Source: Pseudomonas fluorescens | GTDB taxonomy: Bacteria; Pseudomonadota; Gammaproteobacteria; Pseudomonadales; Pseudomonadaceae | Length of the DNA stretch: 64,000 bases | Assembly: GCF_002837185.1 (NCBI RefSeq) | Contig: NZ_KZ478008.1 | Location: 19,734-83,733, forward strand | Direction: 5' to 3' | Shown here: positions 57,540-64,000 of the stretch, piece by piece | Layout: the number at the start of each line of letters is the position of its first letter | Numbering within the stretch: position 1 is the first letter of the stretch | Translations under genes and position numbers: made by a program | The notes under the pieces: model-generated | Told to the model about the DNA's origin: nothing | Database searches by the model: none | The model's input: the letters and a program-made list of their open reading frames with translations, nothing else

Positions 57540-58517
57540 TCAAGGATGGTGGGAATAACGTTGTAGCACCTTGTCCAGGATTCGATCGGTCTTCAACGCC
57601 TCGATCGCCAGCGAAGGGTGCTTGGCATCGCCGCGGATATGGGCATTCATCGCCAGGACGTGGTGCCATTGGATGTGCGCATGGCAAGGCACCTCCAGCA
57701 CCGCGTCGGTCTCCCCTTCGAGGCGCAACGGCTGGTCTTCGAATACCGCAAAGGTGATGCGCCCACGGCTGCCGATCAGCTCGACCCGGTCTTCGCGACG
57801 GTCTGCGACAAAGTTCCAGCAGCCCATGCCCAACGCGCCACTGGCGAAGGTCCAGCAGGCCGTCACCGCGTCCTCCGCCGCATAGCGCCCGGCCTGCCGC
57901 GCGGTAAAGCCGCAGACCTCGACGATGTCGCCCGCCAGGTACTGGAACAGGTCAAAGCCGTGGCTGGCCAGGTCGGCAAAATAACCACCGCCGGCAATCG
58001 CTGGATCCGTGCGCCAGTTGGCCGGGTTGGTGTCTGTCGGCGCCGCAGGCTTGCACAGGGTCCAGGTCAGGTGGCGCAACTCGCCGATACGACCGTCCTG
58101 CAACCAGGTGCGCACTTGCTGGAAGCGCGGCAGTGAGCGTCGATAGTAGGAGACGAACAGATGCAGCCCGGCGCGCTCGAAGGTGCGCTGCATCAGCGCA
58201 CTCTGTTCGGCGTTCAACGACATGGGCTTTTCGACGCAGCAATGCTTGCCTGCCGCAGCCACCATCAAGCTGTATTCGAGGTGGCTGTCGGGTGGCGTGG
58301 CGATGTACACCGCGTCCACTTCGGGATCGTCAATCAGGGCCTGGGCATCTGTGTAAAAGCGGGCAATGCCATGACGTGTCGCATAATCGCGCACGGCTTC
58401 CTCACGGCGTCCCATCACGGCTACCAGTGCCGAACCTGGCGCTTTGTAGAAAGCGGGTCCACTCTTCAATTCGGTCACACTGCCACAGCCGATCATGCCC
58501 CAACGTACGGTGCTCAT
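57540..58517 (-). CDS. Gfo/Idh/MocA family NAD(P)-dependent oxidoreductase
   Basis: A 325-aa dehydrogenase. The Rossmann motif is VRWGMIGCGSVTELKSGPAF; the catalytic-region EKP occurs as CCVEKPMSLNAEQSALM near 100, and the C-terminal domain has GGGYFADLASHGFDLFQYLA, whose His binds substrate in this family. Members act on sugars, inositols and their derivatives; the substrate cannot be told. GGAGAG stands upstream of the ATG. Divergent from the NUDIX gene. Confidence 0.92.
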   Translation of the reverse strand: MSTVRWGMIGCGSVTELKSGPAFYKAPGSALVAVMGRREEAVRDYATRHGIARFYTDAQALIDDPEVDAVYIATPPDSHLEYSLMVAAAGKHCCVEKPMSLNAEQSALMQRTFERAGLHLFVSYYRRSLPRFQQVRTWLQDGRIGELRHLTWTLCKPAAPTDTNPANWRTDPAIAGGGYFADLASHGFDLFQYLAGDIVEVCGFTARQAGRYAAEDAVTACWTFASGALGMGCWNFVADRREDRVELIGSRGRITFAVFEDQPLRLEGETDAVLEVPCHAHIQWHHVLAMNAHIRGDAKHPSLAIEALKTDRILDKVLQRYSHHP

Positions 58518-58642
58518 CTGCTCTCCTCGTTCATTGACGTCAATCGGGCAGTATCCACATACACGGCCTCGCGCGCCATAACCCGTTAGCATGACAATTG
58601 CATTACACTTTTATGACAAACATCCCGTAAAAGGTATAGACG

Positions 58643-59005
58643 ATGAAAATACGGGCCACCGTCATCTGCGAACACGAAGGGCACATCCTTTTCGTGCGCA
58701 AGGCTAGATCGAAGTGGGCATTGCCGGGCGGCAAGGTAGAGCGTGGCGAACGCCCGGTGGGCGCGGCGGAACGCGAGCTGGAAGAAGAGACGGGGTTGAA
58801 CGTGGACGGCCTGCTGTACTTGCAGGAGCTGAAGGCCCGCGACACTCTGCACCATGTGTTTGAAGCCTCGGTCGTGAATATCGACGAGGCACGGCCGTGC
58901 AACGAGATCGTCGAATGCCAGTGGTACGCCTACGGAACCCTCGACGAATTGGACACCACCGACGCCACACGGCATATCGTCAAGTCCTTTCTGCGCCGCC
59001 TCTGA
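58643..59005 (+). CDS. NUDIX hydrolase
   Basis: A 120-aa hydrolase of nucleoside-diphosphate-linked compounds. The Nudix box GX5EX7REUXEEXGU is complete as GGKVERGERPVGAAERELEE followed by ETGL (near residues 36-59); the Glu residues of REUXEE bind Mg2+. Length is minimal for the domain. The substrate is unknown. It starts with an AAAGGT site and is divergent from the oxidoreductase gene. Confidence 0.93.
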   Translation: MKIRATVICEHEGHILFVRKARSKWALPGGKVERGERPVGAAERELEEETGLNVDGLLYLQELKARDTLHHVFEASVVNIDEARPCNEIVECQWYAYGTLDELDTTDATRHIVKSFLRRL

Positions 59006-59317
59006 GGCGGCGGTCTGCCGGGCGAGCTGCGCCGACACTGCGGTACCGGGATCAAACTCAAGGCAAAAAAAATCCCAAGTAGCTGATGGAAACTTGGGAT
59101 TTAAAAATGCATAAACCGTGGGAGGTGAACGCACGGCTATAGTAGCGACTGCAAAATCGGCTCACAAGATTATTTTATTCCTTTCGTCGGATCAAACAGT
59201 CGTAAGTCGTTCAATAACCACATGTTTTTTAAGGTAAGAGGGCTATTTACGCCACTTTTTGGTGCAAGTTTGAGATCCGGCAGCGAACTTAATCCACTTA
59301 TAAATAAAGGTTATTCA
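59006..59317. other. AT-rich intergenic region with a terminator
   Basis: About 310 bp without a gene. It holds the terminator at 59065-59102. Bases 59150-59340 are far richer in A and T than the rest of the window (for example GATTATTTTATTCC and ATGTTTTTTAAGGTAAG). The short plus-strand frame from 59222 is a shadow. Confidence 0.55.
59065..59102 (-). terminator. Intrinsic terminator, strongest on the minus strand
   Basis: AAATCCCAAGT and ACTTGGGATTT pair over 11 bp around an 11-nt loop. On the minus strand it is followed by eight U residues (A run at 59065-59072), so it ends transcripts coming from the 86-aa and GNAT genes; it could also help end the NUDIX transcript. Confidence 0.85.
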
Positions 59318-59578
59318 TTATTCCACTTTCACACTTTTCAAAAACTCCAGGTTCAATTGCCTGCACGCCTCGCCAAGTTCGACAGGGCCTGGGGCGGCCG
59401 CACCGGCGACCCGCTTCAGATGAAGGCACAATGCCAACTGCCCGGCGGCTTCTTCACGCTGGCGGTCTGCCTCGGCGTTGAGGTGTACGAAATAGAAACC
59501 CAGCAACGCCGCAACCCCCAGCACGCCTACCACGAAGTTGCGCAAGCTGTTGGATGGCTCGGGGTCCGGGGCGCGCAT
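59318..59578 (-). CDS. Small single-helix membrane protein, 86 aa
   Basis: Starts MRAPDPEPSNSLRN, then a membrane helix FVVGVLGVAALLGFYFVHL, then a helical, Cys-containing tail (QLALCLHLKRVAGAAAPGPV, LGEACRQLNLEFLKS). The ATG is 4 nt after the GNAT stop, so it is probably translated by coupling; a longer GTG-start frame overlaps the GNAT gene. No family is recognised. The terminator 215 bp downstream fits this transcript. Confidence 0.6.
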   Translation of the reverse strand: MRAPDPEPSNSLRNFVVGVLGVAALLGFYFVHLNAEADRQREEAAGQLALCLHLKRVAGAAAPGPVELGEACRQLNLEFLKSVKVE

Positions 59579-59582
59579 AGGA

Positions 59583-60029
59583 TCAGCGCGCCCTGTGCTT
59601 TTCGTAGCGAACGTCGTCACCGTCTGCGCCGCCAGCCTTCAGCCAGCCCAGGCGCTGATAGAACCCGTTGGCGCGGATCTCATCGCGGCCATCGGTGACC
59701 AGGTACACGCGGTCGTGATGTTCGAACAATGCGGTCTCGGCTACCGCCATCAACTGCCGGCCCAGTCCGAGGTTCTCGTGGGTGGGAAGCACGAACATCG
59801 CGAACACCTCGCCAGCTTCCAGATCGACCATGGAAAAGGCCGCCGCCTGGCCGTCCACTTCCGCGACCCATGCGCACGGGGCTGTGCGCAGGGTGTCGGT
59901 GAGCACCTGCGGCGTGATCCCCAGGTCAGCCATCTGCTCGACACTCAGGTGGTTTTGCACCACAGAGGTACGGATTGTAATGAGCGTGTCGACGTCGTCG
60001 ACGGTCGCCGCTCGAATAAGCACGTGCAT
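59583..60029 (-). CDS. GNAT family N-acetyltransferase
   Basis: A 148-aa acetyltransferase. It starts MHVLIRAATVDDVDTLITIR, typical of the fold, and has the acetyl-CoA motif VFAMFVLPTHENLGLGRQLM, with ENLGLGRQL as the pyrophosphate loop, then RANGFYQRLGWLKAG as motif B. The substrate is unknown. The 86-aa membrane gene follows 4 nt downstream. Confidence 0.9.
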   Translation of the reverse strand: MHVLIRAATVDDVDTLITIRTSVVQNHLSVEQMADLGITPQVLTDTLRTAPCAWVAEVDGQAAAFSMVDLEAGEVFAMFVLPTHENLGLGRQLMAVAETALFEHHDRVYLVTDGRDEIRANGFYQRLGWLKAGGADGDDVRYEKHRAR

Positions 60030-60125
60030 ACACGCCTCCCGATCAAGGACGCGATTGTATGCAAATACTTACACGGCATTTGTCGTGGATTTGTAAACCG
60101 CCCCGCAGGAATCTGCGACAGGCGC

Positions 60126-60455
60126 TTATTTGCGCGCCACTTTATAGCGCAGGCAATCCTGATAGAAACTCTGGCGAATCGCCTCGGGCTTGAGCCGGGA
60201 GTGGCTGTCATAGGTCTGCTCGGTGATGCCCATGGCCATCATGCGCATCCACGATTTGTTGAACTTGAGGGTCTGGATCTTCTGCCGCGCGGCGTACAGC
60301 GACACCCCCGAAAGCTTGAGTTCCTGGGCCCTGGCGGCCGTGCCGGCGCCCCAGCTGCACATATATTTGTCGCCCTCGCGCAGCTCCCGGGCCTGCACGG
60401 CTGCCGCGCCGCCGGCCAGTGAACAAGCAACCAGCATGATTCCCACAGTGCGCAT
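60126..60455 (-). CDS. Small secreted hypothetical protein, 109 aa
   Basis: Starts MRTVGIMLVACSLAGGAAAV QA, a Sec signal with AxA-type cleavage. The mature part has two Cys (YMCSWGAGTAARAQELKLSG and FYQDCLRYKVARK) that could form a disulfide, plus basic helical stretches. ATG chosen with GAGGAAG upstream; a GTG at 60467 is an alternative. No family recognised; probably periplasmic. Confidence 0.8.
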   Translation of the reverse strand: MRTVGIMLVACSLAGGAAAVQARELREGDKYMCSWGAGTAARAQELKLSGVSLYAARQKIQTLKFNKSWMRMMAMGITEQTYDSHSRLKPEAIRQSFYQDCLRYKVARK

Positions 60456-60537
60456 TGGCTTCCTCACCTAACCACCTGAAAATAAAAGCGATTCTGGCGA
60501 GGATTTTGTTACAAAGGGGCCATCAGATTGCCTTATC

Positions 60538-60975
60538 TCATGCCCATGCCACTACCAGTAAGCCGGCGCCCAACGCCAGGCACAGCGGCGAATAAAAGTA
60601 GGTATCCAACCTGGCGAACCTTGAGCCCACCACCTTCTTGAAAAAACCCACCAGCTCCGAATCGCCGATCGCCCTGGCAAACATCACCACGGCAACGGCG
60701 CTGATCCCCCATTGCAGCGCCCCATGGGACACTGGCGAAAAATACAGTCCGGCGCGCAGGCAGACCAGCAGCGCGATCGCCACCAGTCCCATCGCCACCA
60801 GGAACGTACCCAGCGCCGAGGGCTTGAAAGCCGGCCTTGGCCCGCTGGCGAATTCGCCCGGCAATTGCGGTATGGCGGCCAGGCTGCCGAGTTTGCCGCC
60901 GACGGCCCAGTACAAATGCACCATGCTGATGCAGGTGAAAATCCCGACGATCCAGCGCGCAATGACGAAGCTCAT
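60538..60975 (-). CDS. DUF3995 membrane protein
   Basis: A 145-aa protein with four hydrophobic segments (for example IARWIVGIFTCISMVHLYWA, LGTFLVAMGLVAIALLVCLR, ISAVAVVMFARAIGD and YSPLCLALGAGLLVVAWA). The opening HLYWAVGG and the final YSPLC segment fit DUF3995, a family of small integral membrane proteins of unknown function. GGGAG is 9 nt before the ATG. Divergent from the DUF2946 gene. Confidence 0.88.
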   Translation of the reverse strand: MSFVIARWIVGIFTCISMVHLYWAVGGKLGSLAAIPQLPGEFASGPRPAFKPSALGTFLVAMGLVAIALLVCLRAGLYFSPVSHGALQWGISAVAVVMFARAIGDSELVGFFKKVVGSRFARLDTYFYSPLCLALGAGLLVVAWA

Positions 60976-61068
60976 GGCGGGCGCTCCCAGAAATGGTGGG
61001 AATGAGCATAGACGCCCGGATATTTTTTGCAGGTATTTCGTCGGCAGCTGATGTTAAAGTGCCGCCCC

Positions 61069-61458
61069 ATGAAACTTGCTCGTACCGACCGCTCGCTCAT
61101 TGCCTGGATGCTGTATTGCTGCGTCCTGTTCAATGTGTTCGCCTGCAGCATCGGGCACGGGCAGATGGTCGGGATGCAGCTCAACGGCATCAGCGGTCAG
61201 TTCTGTACGGTCGACCCGCGCACCCAGGCGCCCGTGCAATCAGACTCTACCGGCGACAACCTGCCGACACTGGCCAAGGCGTTCGGTTGCCCACTGTGTT
61301 CCACCGGCGGCATGGGCCCCGCGCTCAGCAGTCACCTGAATGTGGCGGTGTTGCCGCAGCCACACGCCCCGCCTGCGGCGATTGTCCTCGCCGCTGACAT
61401 TCCTGCCCGCTTCACCTGGCCCACGGCCAACCCGCGCGCGCCGCCCGCCGCTGCCTGA
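61069..61458 (+). CDS. DUF2946 protein
   Basis: A 129-aa protein with an N-terminal signal or membrane helix (SLIAWMLYCCVLFNVFACSI) and the DUF2946 core GHGQMVGMQLNGISGQFCTV and FGCPLCSTGGMGPA, a Cys pair that could bind metal. DUF2946 genes often stand next to TonB-dependent metal or siderophore receptors, as here (94 nt upstream of one), suggesting a role in metal handling. The start is the ATG in the run GCCGCCCCATGAAACTTGC. Confidence 0.86.
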   Translation: MKLARTDRSLIAWMLYCCVLFNVFACSIGHGQMVGMQLNGISGQFCTVDPRTQAPVQSDSTGDNLPTLAKAFGCPLCSTGGMGPALSSHLNVAVLPQPHAPPAAIVLAADIPARFTWPTANPRAPPAAA

Positions 61459-61551
61459 TCCCTGCGCTGTCCCTCTGCACAGCCCCCTGTTTCCATCCGG
61501 AAATACGCGCGGTCGTGCGTTGTTTTCACGCCAAGTTTTCAGGATTCAACC

Positions 61552-63678
61552 ATGAAACATTTACCCTTGCTGGCGGGCCTGTGCGGCTGCCTGCCTGTTT
61601 ACGCCCCAGCCCTTGAGCTGGCCCCGACCACCATCGAAGGCGAACAAACCCGTGACTCCGGCCTGACACTGGATCAATCCAGCGGCATGGCGTCGCGGCT
61701 GGGGTTGAGCATGCGCCAAACCCCGGCGTCGGTGGCCGTCGCCACGCGCCACGACATCGAACGCCATGGCGCCAAGACTTTTCGCGATGCGGCCAATACC
61801 TTGCCCGGCGTCAACGCCAGCGCGCCACCGGGCTTTGGGGGATTCGTCTCATACCGCGGATTCACCAGCAGCCAGATCACCCAGATGTTCAACGGTATCA
61901 ACGTCGCCACCGGCCTGGCGCGGCCGGTGGATGCGTGGATCTACGACCGTGTCGAACTGGTCGGCGGCCCCTCCTCCCTGATCAATGGCGCAGGCTCCGT
62001 AGGCGGTTCGTTGAACTACGTGACTAAACTGGCCAGCCGTGAGGAACACGCCGTCCAAGGGCAGTTGACGTATGGCAGCCATGACACCGCCGGCCTGGCG
62101 TTGGGCCTCAACCAGGCGCTCACCGAGCCGAGCGCCGACGTGCAGCATTACGCACGCCTGGATGTGAGCCGCAACACCCAGCACAGCTATATCGACCGCG
62201 ACCAGCGCGAGGCCTGGAGCGTGGCGTTTTCCCTGCTCAGCGACCTGACTCCGGACCTGTCTCATACCCTGGCCCTGGAATATCAGGACGAGCACGAAGA
62301 CAGCCCCTACTGGGGCACTCCCGTGCTCAACCCCAAGGCCGGCGAACTGAAGATCGACAGGCACAACCGCTTCAACAACTACAACGTCGCGGACGGTCGC
62401 TATGAGCAGCGCACACGCTGGGCACGCTCGATCATTGACTACCGGATGAGCGACAGCACCACCCTGAAAAACACCCTCTACCACCTCGACAGCCAGCGCG
62501 ATTACCGCAACCTGGAGACCTACCAGTACAACGCCGACAACAGCGCGGTGAACCGCTCCACCGCCTATCAGGTACGGCATCAGGGTCAGCAGAGCGGCAA
62601 CCAGTTCGAGCTGCGCCATGAGGACGCTGTCTTCGGCCTGGCCACCACGTGGTCCGCAGGCTTGGAATACAAGGTCAACAGCACCACCAACAGCCCCTTG
62701 AACGTGCCGGGCAACAGCACAGTCGACCCGCACGGCTATCAGCCCGGCCACTTCTACGACATACCGGGCACCCGGCCTGGTTTCGTCAAAGACAAGACCA
62801 GTGCCGTGACCACAAAAGCGCTGTTCGTGGAAAACCGCCTGGGCTTGACCGACACGTTGTCGCTGCTCACTGGCCTGCGCTATGACGCCATCGACCTGGA
62901 CGTGACCAACCATAGGACGGTCACCGCCGCCAACCCAAGGCACCTGAAGCGCAGTTGGGAACCGGTGACCGGGCGCGTGGGTTTGACCTATCAGTTCATG
63001 CCCTCCGCCAACATCTACGTGCAATACAGCACCGCCGCCGAACAGCCGAGCACCACGACTCAGGTGTTCGACGTCTCCACCGGCAAGCAATGGGAAATAG
63101 GCAGCAAGTTCGACTACCTCGAGGGCCGCGGCGCCGCCACGCTTGTCGCCTACAGGATCGAGCGCAAAGACTTTGCGGTAACCGACCCGCTGGACCCCAC
63201 CCGCAGCATTCCCGTGGGTGCGCAATCATCCAGGGGCATCGAGCTGGCCAGTTCGCTGCGCATAACGCCCAGCCTGCTGGCTGAAGGCAACTTAGCCTGG
63301 GTGGACGCGCAATACGATGATTTCAACGAGAAAACCGCCAGCGGCGCGGTGGTGTCGCGTAAAGGCAATACGCCGACCAACGTGCCCAGGCGCGTGGGCA
63401 ATCTATGGCTGACCTATGACTTTTCCGAGGACTGGCAAGGCGGTGTGGACGCGCGCTATGTCGCCCAGGTGTATGCCGACAATGCCAACACCCAGACGGT
63501 GCCGGCCTACACGCTGTTTGGCAGTTTTCTGCGCTATAAAGTGGACACACATACCTCGATAACCGGCCGGGTGCGCAACCTCACCAATGAGGTGTATGCC
63601 GAATTCGCCCACGTATCACCGGCGTATTACCTCGGCTCACCGCGAACGTTCGAGGTGGCCGTACAAACCGCATTCTGA
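61552..63678 (+). CDS. TonB-dependent receptor, siderophore-receptor type
   Basis: Outer-membrane receptor of 708 aa with a Sec signal (MKHLPLLAGLCGCLPVYAPA) and a probable TonB box near LAPTTIEGEQ. The plug domain (about 40-165) shows RQTPASVAVATRHDIERHGA, FRDAANTLPGVNAS and YDRVELVGGPSSLINGAGSV, typical of the siderophore class; the barrel ends AVQTAF with the terminal Phe needed for assembly. The ligand is unknown: siderophore is favoured by sequence, while the DUF2946 neighbour would also allow copper or another metal. AGGA precedes the ATG. Confidence 0.92.
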   Translation: MKHLPLLAGLCGCLPVYAPALELAPTTIEGEQTRDSGLTLDQSSGMASRLGLSMRQTPASVAVATRHDIERHGAKTFRDAANTLPGVNASAPPGFGGFVSYRGFTSSQITQMFNGINVATGLARPVDAWIYDRVELVGGPSSLINGAGSVGGSLNYVTKLASREEHAVQGQLTYGSHDTAGLALGLNQALTEPSADVQHYARLDVSRNTQHSYIDRDQREAWSVAFSLLSDLTPDLSHTLALEYQDEHEDSPYWGTPVLNPKAGELKIDRHNRFNNYNVADGRYEQRTRWARSIIDYRMSDSTTLKNTLYHLDSQRDYRNLETYQYNADNSAVNRSTAYQVRHQGQQSGNQFELRHEDAVFGLATTWSAGLEYKVNSTTNSPLNVPGNSTVDPHGYQPGHFYDIPGTRPGFVKDKTSAVTTKALFVENRLGLTDTLSLLTGLRYDAIDLDVTNHRTVTAANPRHLKRSWEPVTGRVGLTYQFMPSANIYVQYSTAAEQPSTTTQVFDVSTGKQWEIGSKFDYLEGRGAATLVAYRIERKDFAVTDPLDPTRSIPVGAQSSRGIELASSLRITPSLLAEGNLAWVDAQYDDFNEKTASGAVVSRKGNTPTNVPRRVGNLWLTYDFSEDWQGGVDARYVAQVYADNANTQTVPAYTLFGSFLRYKVDTHTSITGRVRNLTNEVYAEFAHVSPAYYLGSPRTFEVAVQTAF

Positions 63679-63695
63679 AGCTCAAAGGCAAAAAT

Positions 63696-63770
63696 GTGGG
63701 AGGGGCTTGACCCCGATTGCAGTGTGTCAGCTTGCACATCGGTATGTGGCTGACTGCTATCGGGGCATAG
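63696..63770. repeat. Degraded inverted REP pair
   Basis: GTGGGAGGGGCTTGACCCCG, then GATTGCAGTGTGTCAG, with a reverse partner CTGACTGCTATCGGGGC. It has the layout of the REP pair at 46262 but several arm bases are changed and the right end is truncated. It lies 17 nt after the receptor stop. Confidence 0.65.
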
Positions 63771-63882
63771 GTACCTACACAACTTTTGAGACCGTGCAGC
63801 CAACGGTAACCACAATGCGAAGCGAGTCGCTCTTGATCTGGCTTTTGATCTTGATCTCAAGCGCCCCGTTAAACCACGCTGG

Positions 63883-63989
63883 CCGAACGCAGGCTTGAAT
63901 TCGTGGGTAACCCGGCAGGACGCCGGGTTAGCCGCACTGGGCCAGGGATGGCCCATTGCGGCGGCCCACGGATTCAAGCCTGTGTTCGG
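63883..63989. repeat. Three-way-junction palindromic element at the right edge
   Basis: Outer arms 63883-63907 and 63965-63989 pair 23 of 25 positions. Between them lie two complete hairpins: TAACCCGGC-AGGAC-GCCGGGTTA (63908-63930, 9-bp perfect stem) and GCCGCACTGGGCC-AGGGAT-GGCCCATTGCGGC (63931-63962, 12 of 13 pairs). All but two bases (63963-63964) between the arms are in a stem or loop, so DNA or RNA could form a Y-shaped three-way junction. It resembles repeats I associate with Pseudomonas genomes, but copy number cannot be seen here. Confidence 0.8.
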
Positions 63990-64000
63990 GCACACCGAGC

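Noticed and set aside
63627..63995. 122-aa minus-strand frame across the receptor end and the right-edge palindrome
   Set aside because: It reads through the REP pair and the three-way-junction element; the translation is Arg/Ser-rich and looks like a repeat-derived spurious frame.

Overview
The window is a GC-rich, gene-dense chromosomal segment from a Pseudomonas of the fluorescens group. This rests on the overall protein set, on Pseudomonas-type REP elements (core GTGGGAGGGGGCTTGCCCCC), and on the gene order ldcA, dnaQ, rnhA, methyltransferase, gloB, mltD and two-binding-protein peptide ABC transporter, which I recall as the PA1818 to PA1807 order in P. aeruginosa. The species is inferred; no rRNA or tRNA gene was found.

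Layout. (1) 1-7240, cobalamin block: cobN (running off the left edge) and cobW on the minus strand behind a cobalamin riboswitch, an orphan serralysin-type metalloprotease, then a second cobalamin riboswitch leading cbtB-cbtA-cobE-cobM on the plus strand. Cobalt uptake, cobalt insertion and corrin-ring synthesis are therefore under B12 feedback at two loci, and B12-dependent metH lies 8 kb further on. (2) 7334-18814, housekeeping genes nfuA, cti and metH, with a very large toxin-like gene (8168-12598) inserted between nfuA and cti. (3) 18933-31212, two more giant toxin-like genes transcribed divergently from a 211-bp gap. (4) 31326-39346, ordinary metabolism: DUF2970 protein, a 37-aa membrane protein, cysI plus DUF934, poxB, an FMN reductase, small hypotheticals, a LysR regulator and a GNAT. 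(5) 39355-53813, the conserved ldcA-to-transporter block. (6) 53832-61458, small regulator and enzyme units (AraC/LysE, Rrf2/thioredoxin-reductase-like, RNase T2, Gfo/Idh, NUDIX, GNAT, small membrane or secreted proteins, DUF3995, DUF2946). (7) 61552-63678, a TonB-dependent receptor, followed by a degraded REP pair and a 107-bp element that can fold as a three-way junction.

The most interesting content is the trio of giant toxin-like proteins (1476, 2406 and 1615 aa). The first ends in a SET-like domain preceded by a bipartite nuclear-localisation-like sequence, suggesting a methyltransferase aimed at eukaryotic nuclei. The second has three leucine-rich-repeat modules and a C-terminal NEL (IpaH/SspH-type) E3 ubiquitin ligase domain with its Cys-x-Asp motif. 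The third has no catalytic domain I recognise. No secretion system, chaperone or hrp box was seen next to them. The cluster looks like an effector set interleaved with core genes (cti, metH) whose delivery route and targets cannot be read from this window.

Start codons were chosen from ribosome-binding sites and family lengths, so several differ from the longest open frame. Residue numbers for domains in the giant proteins are approximate except where a single residue is named.
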